From NCBI GenBank assembly GCA_033439295.1, contig JAVTLE010000013.1:2480001-2544000 (forward strand): a stretch of DNA of 64,000 nucleotides, written 5' to 3'. Below the pieces are notes generated by a model. It saw only the letters and a program-made list of their open reading frames with translations. It was not told where the DNA came from and searched no databases. The stretch is from Deuterostichococcus epilithicus. Taxonomy: Eukaryota; Chlorophyta; Trebouxiophyceae; Prasiolales; Stichococcaceae. This document shows, piece after piece, positions 54,481 through 64,000 of this stretch. The position numbers and the translations under genes are program-made. Numbering within the stretch: the stretch's first letter is position 1; each line of letters starts with the position of its first letter.

Positions 54481-55898
54481 ATGGGAGAAGGCAGCTTTTT
54501 GAAGAAAGCACAGGCACTGCAGGCCAGCTGTGAGATGTTTGTCAGCGTCGAAGCTGCGGTGCTTCAGCAAGCTCAAGAATAGTTTCAAGCTTGCCGAGCG
54601 CCCTTGGCATCTGCATGACCAACGCCTTGCGGCTCGACCCCAGCTCTGCCACGATGGCGGTATTTCCAACGATCGCGCGCATCAACCACAGCTGCGCCGC
54701 CAATTGGCACCACTGCTGCAATGCGGACCTCGGCCACCAGGTCAGCTTCGTGTGCTGTGAATCGTCATCATCATCGTGATTCACCTGGTTGCTTGACCAG
54801 TGCAGTGGCATGGCATCCTCTGCTCTTGCTCAGCAAGGCAATGCCGAGCTGCTACCAATCTATCTGGTGTCTGTCCGCACAGCTGCTGAATGCCGTGCCG
54901 TGGCCGCTGCAGACTGTGCACGCCTGCTGCGACCTCATAGCGGGCGTGGAACTTACATTCAACTACCTGGGCGTGTACAGCCGCGCACACGCACAGAGGC
55001 GGGCTGGATCGTCACACGACTTTGCTTTCGACTGTGCCTGCGAGGCGTGCTCAGCGCCGCATGAGGCCGTCGCGGAAAGCGACAAGCGCTGAGAAGAGCT
55101 GGCTCAATTGCAGCGCGGTGTCCGCAACCACATTGCTGATAATGACACTGCTGCTGCAATGACAGGTTTGAACATGCTCTTTCTGTTGCCACTTGTCTTA
55201 CCCGTGCGGTGCAGTTTCGGAAGTCGGCAGTTCACCTCCCCCGGCGGACACACTGCGCATGCTTCAGCTGAGGCGCCTGCTTCACATGAACTTAGTTGTC
55301 ATGATCGACTGCGACCTGAAGCACGTTCATGTGTTTGTCTGGCAGCCGTCCAGCGCACGCTGCTGCTACTTGAAGAAGAACACCTGCCTGCAGGCTGAAG
55401 CATGCATGAGCGCGTTCCTGGTAGGTCGCATATGTGAGCTGCTGCTCCAAAGACGTCTCATGCACATCAGGCAGGATACTATTTCACGAGATGATGATCT
55501 TACACGTGTTTATTTGCGCACAGATCTGCACCCTTGAACCCCATCATGGCAATGCAAACGCCTGGGCGCAGCAATGCTATAGGAATTACCGCATCTGCAA
55601 GGGCCGCCTGGGGTCAAACACCCGGGCCAGCAAGCGCCTTGCCCGGGATGCGACATTTGCAAAGACAGCGGCGGAGGCCCTCATAAACCCGGGTTTTCTG
55701 GAGGAGCAGATGCGGAGCCTGACGGCAAAGTGGCATGCGCCACTGTATTCTGCAGAGGACAATGTTGAGTGCCATGGATGCATTCACTTTTGCCTGGATC
55801 TCGTCGCACCGGAGGCGCGCCATAGGCAGGCAAGACTTGAAACAATGAGACGTTTGAGGGCTCTCCATCGACTGTACTGCATCGTCTCCAATCTCTGA
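54481..55898 (+). pseudogene. SET-domain gene copy C, broken and divergent
   Basis: Matches copy B in order: a SET piece near 54640-54738 (ARINHSCAANWHHCCNADLG), a second near 54913-55091 (LTFNYLGVY, FDFACEAC-like Cys cluster) and a last near 55533-55700 (NANAWAQQCYRNYRICKGRL). The 5' part with the first SET strands is missing, and the second piece meets TGA at 55090 where B has Arg. It is older than copy A judging by divergence. The tail carries about 150 nt with no counterpart in B. Confidence 0.7.
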
Positions 55899-55904
55899 GC
55901 ACTT

Positions 55905-55978
55905 ACTGCGTGACGCTGTGGCCGGCAGGCCAATCAGGACTGGTTTGATTTGAAGTTGAAGCCACAGCGTCACGCAGT
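55905..55978. repeat. hairpin: perfect 18-bp inverted repeat with 38-nt loop
   Basis: Arms actgcgtgacgctgtggc (55905-55922) and gccacagcgtcacgcagt (55961-55978) are exact reverse complements. It lies between the end of SET copy C and the stop of the convergent minus-strand gene at 55999. It could be a shared 3'-end structure, a hairpin RNA, or the trace of a foldback duplication. Confidence 0.9.
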
Positions 55979-55998
55979 GACTGCTGCCAGCATCAAGT

Positions 55999-57127
55999 CT
56001 ATGCCTCATGCTCCCTGAGGGTCAGCAGCACCAGCTGCGACACTGGTACAAACTGCGGTGCAATCACTCGCAGCTCAGTCGCATCTCCTCCTGAAGCACC
56101 TGCGGCCATCAAACAGGCCATCACTTAGTCAGGTCCAGGGGTTTACTATCGACTTGTGCGCTCGTACTCGTCCCAACAGCCAGTCTCCCTGGCCCTCCGA
56201 TGCATGAGAGGTCTTGGCATGACGGTAGCAGGGCGCCCCGACACTTGACGCCACCCGGCAGCTCACCCGTGGTGGCGAGAGCGCGGTCGAACTTCACGCT
56301 CGTCCGAGGATCGCCGTGCAGGTGGCCCTGGATGGTGCGCTGCACCGTGGACAGCAGCTGCTCGTCGCCCAGCGCCCACGGCCGCAGCCGCTGCGCCGCC
56401 GCCAGGGCCGCGTCGCCGTGCTCGATACCCGCCAGCAGCTGCAGGGTTACGTACACCTGTAGCCGCAATGTGCTTCAATGACCATCTTTGGCGTGACCCA
56501 AAATCGATTTCGACACGCGTCCCCTGGATGAATGAAATGATCATGATGGATGATGTTGGATGGATGAAACACACATCAGCCCAGAGGAGCTGGCAGCTAA
56601 GCACAAAATTGAGCCAGCCACGAGCTGGCTATGGTGCGGCCTTTGTCTGGCTGCCATTTCGTGCAAACATGTACCCCAGCCCCCGGCATATGCCAGAATG
56701 ATCCCCAACGAGGTGCCTGTTGGCTGACAACCATAAATACACCCACCGTGTCCAGCCACTGCGTGCGGTAGCGCCGCTCGCTCTCTGTCAACCGGTAGCC
56801 TGCGGCGTCCACAGCGGTGTGGGTGCCGTGCTCTAGCTCCAGGCGCAGCCGGTCCAGGGCGTAGCCGGCGCGGAAGGCCGCCAGCGCCGCCGCCACCACC
56901 TGCGCCAGCGCCGCTGCCGCGGGCCGACCGTCGTTCTGGACGCACAGCTGCATTTTGGCGGAAACACACGACGTCGGCTGTATTCCACGTGTGCAGGGCA
57001 CGCACTATGAAGCTCTGGACTGGCAGTCTGTAAGCTGTACCTCAAAGAAGCCTGTTTGTATCTCGCGGCTGAGGGTAGACAGGCGCGGCCTGTCTGGCTG
57101 CTTGCTGCTGTCTGTGGCTGCAGCCAT
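55999..57127 (-). CDS. unknown small protein, four exons
   Basis: Exons 57127-57041, 56947-56747, 56456-56267, 56099-55999 join in phase to about 192 residues. The start is MAAATDSSKQPDRPRLSTLS; the middle is helical and Ala/Leu-rich (LAQVVAAALAAFRAGYALDR, LESRR-like YRLTESERRYRTQWLD, LLAGIEHGDAALAAAQRLRP). The end is VIAPQFVPVSQLVLLTLREH. No TM segment or known domain is visible. It is divergent from the 5-oxoprolinase gene with 707 bp between start codons. Confidence 0.6.
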
Positions 57128-57834
57128 TGCGCGATGTCGCTGCCTGCAGTGATGTGTGCCATGCACTCCTCGCCGGCAGGTCACGTCTCTGCGCTGCTGC
57201 GCATGTCGCCTGTGCATGATCATCTGCTTCGATTGACAGCTGCATGTGCTCAAAGCTACTGGTCGCGGTGGCACAAGCATGCCGCTGCGGCATGCGGCAC
57301 CACCACAGCAGCTTGTGCTGAGCCTGGCCCTATGTGCGCGCGTTGGTAATAGAATGAATCAGAAGCTGCACAAAGCAGAGCTGAGATCAAGAGCTTGATA
57401 CACAACAGCTGCAAACCGGTGCGGTGCGGCAGTAAGATGAAGTGCAGGCAACCAACTTGCAATGGGTTTGATCACGAAGGAGTCGGGCACATGAGTTTTC
57501 CTGACAAATTGCGATTGTCAAGACGGATTTGCGAGCAGTTCTGGTCTGCAACAAGCATTGCACGTTTGCACCTGCAGATCACGACAGGGGTGAACTGCAC
57601 GTGCATGTCATACTGCGGGGGCGGTTCGGTTTCGCAGCAGCTGCGAAATCCGTGTGTCGCCTCTTGATTGATTTAACTCGATCCTACAGTTTGCAGTGTG
57701 AAGTGTGTAGTGTAATCGCTACGACGCAATTATCGGAGCCCGCATTCAAATTCAACGAGAATTACGAAACTGCAAACTAGGATACCGATGCAATAGGGCT
57801 GACAAGGCTCAGCAACTTGAAAGTTACAGGTGCC
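57128..57834. promoter_or_regulatory. divergent promoter interval upstream of 5-oxoprolinase
   Basis: The space lies between two divergent start codons. Composition falls in GC toward the right part. No coding exon or known element seen. Confidence 0.4.
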
Positions 57835-60800
57835 ATGGAAGGTGCCAAGGACGGACGCACGCTGAGGTTCTCGATCGATCGAGGCGGCACCTTCACGGAC
57901 GTGTTTGCCGAGGTGCTTTTGGCGTGCTTCATGCAAATGCTGGCTGCGTTGAATACATCATGATTGCCCCTGCTCCATCTCCCCAATAGCACCAGCTGTC
58001 AGCACATTATCATGACCCTGTCTGCGATATGACGACACAACCATACCAACACATGGGCGCAGATTCCGCTGGAGGATGGCAGCGTGAAGCACAGGTGTGA
58101 CCTGCGGTGATGCAAGGCTTCACGGAGTGGAGTTGCTGCGAATGGATACGGCTGAAAACTCACCCGCAGCTGCCGGCCTGCGGGCGCAAAACGTATTCAC
58201 TGAATCGAGCCTGCCGCCGCGCCACCTGCAAGGACCAGCTGAACCCTGCCGCCCGCGCCGCAGGGTCATGAAGTTGCTGAGCGAGGACCCAGAGAACTAC
58301 CCGGACGCGCCGCGCGAGGGCATCCGCCGCGTGCTGGAGGAGGTCACCGGGCAGCCGCACCCGCGGGATGCGCCGTTGGACACCTCCCGCATCGACGCCA
58401 TCCGCATGGGCACCACGGTGGGCGTTGTCCTTTTAGCAGGGCATGGCCATCCTGTCTGGCTGTCCCGTCAGCAGGTCTCCGGGTGCAGGGGACTTACACC
58501 TGCCTCGTCAATGGCACCCGAATAGGCACCGCGTGCTTGCTTGAGGAAACTTGAACTGATTTCGAGCGGCATGTTTGGCTGTCCACTGATCATCTCAAAG
58601 GCATTCGGATTCAGTAAGCTCGACTATCCCCGAATCCGCTTGGGCTGTATGGAACCAAGGCACGGCCAGCCTTGCAGCAGGCTCAGTGTGGCATATGGCA
58701 GAAGCTCAGCCAGCCCTGCATCCATCCACGATGGGCCTGTAACATTCGACAAGGCTGCGTCCAATGCACCCTCGGCAGGTGGCTACAAACGCGCTGCTGG
58801 AGCGCAAGGGGGAGCGCTGCGCGCTCGTGGTCACCAAGGGCTTCCGAGACCTGCTGCACATCGGCAACCAGGTGCTTGTAGTCAGCCCCTGCCGGCCCCT
58901 GCTGATGCCAGCTCGAGTCGTTCGTGGCCCGGCTCGGCTGGTTGAGCTTTGAGCTGCTAGCGTCACCGTCGTGATGCACGCGGCCGGCGCCCGTCAGCAT
59001 GAATGCTGTCGACAGCGAGGGGCTGGCAGGCTGCACTAGCGTCACCGTCGTGATGCATGCGGCCGGCGCCCGTGAGCATGAACGCTGTTGACGGCGAGGG
59101 ACTGGCAGGCCGCACTGCGAGGGGGCCGCTGCATCGCCGCTGGATTGCTGGCGAGCCCAGCAAATGCCTCCTTTCGACGCTGAACTGCCCTAAGTTGCCT
59201 GCGCTGCTCACGGCTGGAGCATGTCTTCAGACTGACTCCCTCGCCGCCACACAGGCGCGGCCAAGGATCTTCGACCTCAAGATCGAGGTCCCGGATGTCC
59301 TGTACGAGGAGGTGGTGGAGGTGGACGAAGAAGTCTTCCTGCCGCTGGGTGCCGAACCTGACAGGTACTGGTCAAACGCTCGCCCACTCCTTGCCAGCGA
59401 CACAGCCGGAACAGCTGGTTCGTCACTGTAGGAATACTTGTTGCCGGTGGGCATGGCGCCACTCATAGTCGCCAGCATGAGCCTGCCGTGGTGGAAGCCT
59501 CAACAGGTGACATGCTGCTCGTTGCATTCCTGCACGGTGGGTTCGTTCAACGACTGCCGGCGATGATACCCTTCTCCAGGCGACATCGCCGGCTCCAGCT
59601 GGTTGTGGCTGTGCCAGAGGCAGCTGCAGGGGGAAAGGTCCTCGCGGCCGGCCTGCGGAGGGCCCGGCGGAGGCGGGGTCGCCGTCGTCATTGACAATCC
59701 AACAGAGGAGGCGCATGTTTGCGGGCTGTTGGGTAAGCCCCAGGCGCAGCGCGAGCAGGCAAACCGGCCGGAGGGCTGCCCCGTGACGACCATCACAACT
59801 GGCTCGCTGTGCGAGCAGGCGCTCTGGGGAGCACCCGGCCGAAGACGAGGAGGCGTACCGGCCGGAGGGCGAGCGCGTGGAGGCTCTCACCGGGGAGATG
59901 GTGTGCGTGCGGCGCCCTGTGAACCTTGAAGCCCTGCACGCCGACCTGCAGGTGCCCTGACACCACTGCTCCCACGTGGTCGCGTCGCAGATGTGGTCGT
60001 GTGCGGCATGCCTGCGCAGACACATGCCTGTGCATGCTGAACGGTCGTGCGACACATGGCGTACAGGTAGTCGTGCTCGCTGTCAGTCAGATGATGCAGC
60101 GCCTGTCGGACTTGCCGAAGAGGACGCTCCCGAGTGCAGCGGGAATAGACGCTGAAAGATGGCTCGGTGTGCGACGCTGCTGCGCCGCAGGCGGTGAGGG
60201 AGCAGGGCATCGAGAGCGTGGCGGTGGTGCTGAAGAACTCGTACCTGTTCCCGGACCACGAGCAGAAGGTCGGCGAGCTGGCGAAGAAGCTGGGCTTCAC
60301 GCAGGTGGGCGCTGTGGGGAGGAGGCTTGGTGGCGCATGGCGGCAGGGATGACCAAAACGCAATCTCTGAACATTGGTTGATGCGGCTTTAATGTTGAGC
60401 GAATCATCAGCAAGCCTCACATGATGGACAGGCAGCTGCTGCCAGACACTTTCCATGATAGATGTCATGCTTGCACCCATGCAGACGGCTTGTCTGCATT
60501 GCGCAGGTGAGCCTGTCAAGTGCTGTGATGCCGATGGTGAAGATGGTGCCGCGCGGCTTCACCGCGGCGGCAGACGCCTACCTCACGCCCAAAATCCTGC
60601 GGTGCGCATGCTGTGACAGTCTGTGTTCGTGACAAGCTCAGCAAAATTCGGATAGCCCCGAGAAAACGCCGGACCGAGCTTGTGACTGCCCCCTGCAATC
60701 GGTGCCCACTGTCCATCAAAGGAGTCATCTGAGCAGACTCTGGACCAGGAGAGCCTGAGAGGCTACACGTATTGGACAGGAGGCGTCATTCTCTGCTCTC

Positions 60801-61260
60801 TGCTCTGGTGTCGCTCTCTCACGCCTGCTGTGCGGCTTTGCAGGTACATCCACACCTTCCAGAGCGGGTTTGATGAGGGCCTGGACCGTCTCACACTGTC
60901 CTTCATGCAGTCCGACGGCGGCCTCACCCCTGTCGACCTGTTTTCCGGCCACAAGGCCATCCTGTCGGGGCCCGCCGGCGGGTGCGCCCTCTCTCGTTCC
61001 GCGGCATCAAAGTATGCATGCCTCTGCTGGAAGAGCTCGCAGATTGGATGCAGCATTGACGTCAGGCCGAAATTGGCCTGACGAGGGCCAATGTATCAGC
61101 GCAGTATTGCATTCGTGCATCCTTCCAGAGCACGAAGCATTCTTAGACGCTTCGGTACACATACACCCTGAAGGGGATAATGATGAATTTGACGGCACAG
61201 ATACGTGGGCTATGCACTGACGACGGTGTGGGAGGGCAGTGAGGCGGGCGCGCAGCAGGT

Positions 61261-61296
<36 letters not shown>

Positions 61297-64000
61297 CTCC
61301 CGCTACGCCGGGTCCTACGAGCACGTCTTCGAGTCCACAACCGCCGGTGTGCCCGTCTTCCAATGGTACTTGAACCCGGTGCAAAGGCGCCATTTGCAGC
61401 AGAAGGAGTGGCGCTCCACAAGGAGGCAGTGCGACTGGCTGAACTCTGGGCAGCTTTTGTGGACGAGGCTGTTCGTCATCATGCGGACTCTGCAGCACAT
61501 GTGCCTCACAGTAGTGCTGCTGTGCCGCACTGCAGGCGTGACGATTCAGGCGCCGCAGCTAGACATCAACACCGTGGCGGCGGGCGGCGGCTCCCGCCTC
61601 TTCTTCCGGCGCGGCCTCTTTCAGGTGTGTGCTGCACAACATCCTGCATCGCACTTGACAGGGCTACGCTCTGAACAGTGGTTCAACCTTCAACTGGGCA
61701 TCTAGCAGTCGGGCTGACTCATGCACGGTTCGGACCAACAGGCTGGCCCAGAGTCGGCAGGCGCCCACCCTGGGCCGGTGTGCTACCGCAAAGGCGGCCA
61801 CCTGGCCATTACGGATGCCAACTTGGTGCTGGGCCGCATCCTGCCGGACTTCTTCCCCAAGATTTTCGGCCCCAACGAGGACGAGCCGCTTGACGACCAG
61901 GCTGCCAGGTCAGGCCCAGACCTGCAGGCTGGCACAGCACCCTGCAATTGCTGGCGGGCCGCCCCTGTGTAAAACAATCTGGTTGGTGCTTCCCGCTGCT
62001 GCTGATAGCCCCACGGATTATGCGCCAGGCACCCAAACCGCAATGAGGCATTGATAAGGGTCTGATAACTGCGAAAATGCAACTGGGCCAGGGCTGCCAT
62101 GGAGGAGGTGGCCAAGCAGGTCAACGAGCACGCCAAGGCGGCGGGGCAGCCGGCAAAGAGCACCGACGAGGTGGCGATGGGCTTCATCCGCGTCGCCAAC
62201 GAGACCATGTGCCGCCCCATCCGCGCGCTCACCCAGATGCGGGTGCGGGCAGGGAGCGGCAGAGTGCTGTGTTGCATTGGCACGGGTCTGGCATCAGGCC
62301 GCAGGCTTCCGCAGGCAGAGGGTCTGTGCCTTCCGGCAAATGCATCCTCAAGTCCCTGAAGCATGGGCTGGCCGATGTCCAGGCACAAGCACCTGGCGTC
62401 TGCCATGTCCACATGTAGTTGTGCCACGGCAGAGTCTAGATCAGCACGAGGTGCGATCGTTGACTGCCGTGTTGCAGCTGGATGTCCACATGCCAGGCGC
62501 CAAATTGTCAACACATGACACTGTCCACCGACCATTGTCCGCAGTGTTTTGAAACTCAGGCAATGCTGCCTGGTGTGCAGGGCTACGATGTGGCGGCGCA
62601 CGTGCTGGCCTGCTTCGGCGGCGCTGGCGGGCAGCACGCATGTGCCATTGCCACAGCGCTGGGCATGCACACTATCTTCGTGCACCGCTACTCCGGCATC
62701 CTGAGCGCTGTCGGTGGGTGTCGCGAGGCTCCATGAGCAAGCTGATGTCCAACTTAGTGGATGCGGCCATGTTTGATCTGGACGTCCTGCCGCCCAATTG
62801 CAATCATGGCAAGCTGGAAGTTGCCGCAGGGTTGGCACCCGATAGCTAGGGACGGAGGAGGCGGCACAACGTCCCCACAGCACTTGCGTTGAGCTGGTGT
62901 GGAGGCGCAGAGCGGGGCATGAACGAAAACGGCAGCAACCGCTATATCAGCCGCAATTTGCTTGATGGCTACCTGATACGAACGCAGGCATCGGCCTGGC
63001 GGATGTGGTCGCGGAGAAGCAGGAGCCGGCCGCGGTGCCGCTCAACAGCGGCAGCCTCGGCAAGCTACAGCAACGGCTGCAGGCGCTACAGGAGCAGGCG
63101 ACTGCCACGCTCAGGGAGCAGGTGTGTTCGCAAGCTATGCGTCGTGGCCGATGCTGCGGTGGGACTGACATGCAGAGCAGCGGTGGTTGTGAGGTGGCCC
63201 CTCAGGCTGCAGTCGCAGTCGGTTGCTAGCGACTTCTGCTGCAGCCAGAAATGGTCCTGTTATAACGTGGCGCGGAAGGCCCTCCGGCATCAGGAGATGT
63301 GGCCCCGGCCAGCAATGGACCCTGCTCAAGCAATCCATATCTTTCTCTTCTCAGTTTGTTCAAGAGGGCTTCAAGGATGACCTGAATGCCGCTGACGATA
63401 CATCGAACCGCGGTCTCTGGCAAAACATCGTGAGCAGTGCTGAATCCGCTGTCCATCACCCCAACAGGGCTTCAAGGAGGACCAGATCAGCGTGGAGCGG
63501 TTCCTGAACCTGCGGTACGACGGCACCGATGTCCCTGTCATGACGCCCTGCCCCGCCGAGGGCGGCGATGCGGCCAAGGCCTTTGAGGAACAGTACAAGC
63601 GCGAGTTCGGATTCGTGCTCTCGGTGAGCACTTGCATTTGCCTCGGGTCTCATCTCGCTCAATCTGCTGTTGCAAATCCATGCCGCGAGTGGTGCTTGCC
63701 CATCGGTCATTGGCCGCGCTCACACCTGCCATGCTGGGGTTGCCAGTCCTCCTGCCATGGCCAGGCGTCGACAGCAGCAGCATGCGAGAGCAGCCATGGC
63801 CGTCGAGCAACACGTAATGCAGGTCTTGCAGCACCATTGCTTCTTTGCGACAGGAACGTGACATCATCGTCGATGACGTGCGGGTCCGGGCAACAGGGCG
63901 GTCTGTGGAGCTGCCCAAAGCCGGTTCTATCGACAAGGACCCAGGTGAACCTTGTTTCGAGCCGCAGAGTCGATAGCGTCGTGCGTGCCTGCACAGCGCA
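57835..64000 (+). CDS. OXP1: 5-oxoprolinase (ATP-hydrolysing), 3' partial
   Basis: Seventeen exons in view: 57835-57912, 58063-58094, 58264-58417, 58779-58871, 59255-59364, 59819-59951, 60191-60304, 60507-60601, 60844-60981, 61201-61346, 61536-61624, 61742-61908, 62092-62242, 62581-62713, 62988-63121, 63468-63623, 63854-63944; all phases match. Motifs: [15 protein letters not shown] at the N-terminus, [117 protein letters not shown]. The enzyme opens 5-oxoproline to glutamate with ATP in the gamma-glutamyl cycle. The HyuA part is complete; the HyuB part runs off the window. Intron 4 holds a 79-bp tandem repeat, and exon 16 has a ghost. Confidence 0.95.
58957..59114. repeat. 79-bp tandem duplication in 5-oxoprolinase intron 4
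   Basis: Two adjoining copies starting CTAGCGTCACCGTCGTGATG at 58957 and 59036 differ at only a few positions over the 79-bp unit. No relation to a neighbouring exon was seen. Confidence 0.9.
59751..59775 (+). repeat. possible ghost near 5-oxoprolinase exon 6
   Basis: The acceptor context gcgagcaggc of the real exon (59811-59820) recurs exactly 60 bp upstream, followed by accggccggagggc, which also occurs inside the exon. Short but suggestive. Confidence 0.3.
61060..61083. repeat. small palindrome in 5-oxoprolinase intron 9
   Basis: Arms CGTCAGGCC and GGCCTGACG flank six bases; a 9-bp perfect stem. Confidence 0.7.
63367..63400 (+). repeat. ghost copy of 5-oxoprolinase exon 16 head
   Basis: GGCTTCAAGGATGACC (GFKDD) at 63367 repeats the start of the exon at 63468 (GGCTTCAAGGAGGACC, GFKEDQ), 101 bp upstream. 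The acceptor position now reads AAGAG rather than AACAG. Confidence 0.65.

Overview
The window is nuclear DNA of a green alga. The genes are GC-rich and densely interrupted by short GT-AG introns, many with the donor GTGCG[C/G] and acceptors ending (T/G)GCAG. One product has a plastid-type transit peptide. The families present (ARP4, FAN-type BEACH protein, Rab geranylgeranyltransferase alpha, 5-oxoprolinase, Dug2/Dug3) are eukaryotic. CCCTAAA/TTTAGGG telomere-like words occur in introns. A chlorophyte, perhaps Trebouxiophyceae, is the best guess; that placement is inference. All exon models were built by hand from reading-frame content, splice dinucleotides and matching intron phases.

Layout: (1) 1-10672, plus strand: a glutamine amidotransferase of the Dug3 type (5' end outside the window) followed, in matching splice phase, by a WD40 + M20 peptidase of the Dug2 type; in yeast these are two partner proteins of glutathione breakdown. 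(2) 11509-15236, minus: a 14-exon plastid-targeted, probably disordered protein with 27- and 33-nt exons. (3) 15812-23188, minus: a signal peptide-ectodomain-TM-kinase receptor-like kinase. (4) 23703-24408, minus: a small gene of three short exons, perhaps mitochondrial; 24823-26299, plus: a small membrane protein. (5) 27270-30358, minus: an armadillo-like protein ending in a CaaX box. (6) 31110-38976, minus: a 20-exon FAN/NSMAF-type BEACH-WD40 protein; 39155-39583, minus: a small basic protein with an ELM2-like tail. (7) 40055-43865, plus: ARP4, beginning with a 13-nt coding exon; 44097-46871, plus: Rab geranylgeranyltransferase alpha. (8) 46900-55900: three copies of a SET-domain gene, one intact and two broken, enclosing a minus-strand alanine-rich gene with a C-terminal U-box. 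(9) 55999-57127, minus: a small unknown protein; 57835-right edge, plus: 5-oxoprolinase, 3' end outside the window.

The most unusual thing is in the introns. In at least six of the genes the intron carries one to four decayed copies of the neighbouring exon edge (splice site plus about 40-75 nt of exon), about 60-145 bp from the real one. ARP4 exon 7 has four such ghosts in a row, and Dug2 exon 18 has two at a regular 123-124 bp period. Short, perfect or near-perfect tandem duplications (19, 29, 33, 79 bp) lie in the same introns. I read this as a continuing process of tandem duplication across splice junctions, followed by decay of the copy not used.

Functional links: glutathione/gamma-glutamyl breakdown genes lie at both ends (Dug3-Dug2 and 5-oxoprolinase), and a CaaX-bearing protein lies near a prenyltransferase subunit gene. 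Both may be chance.
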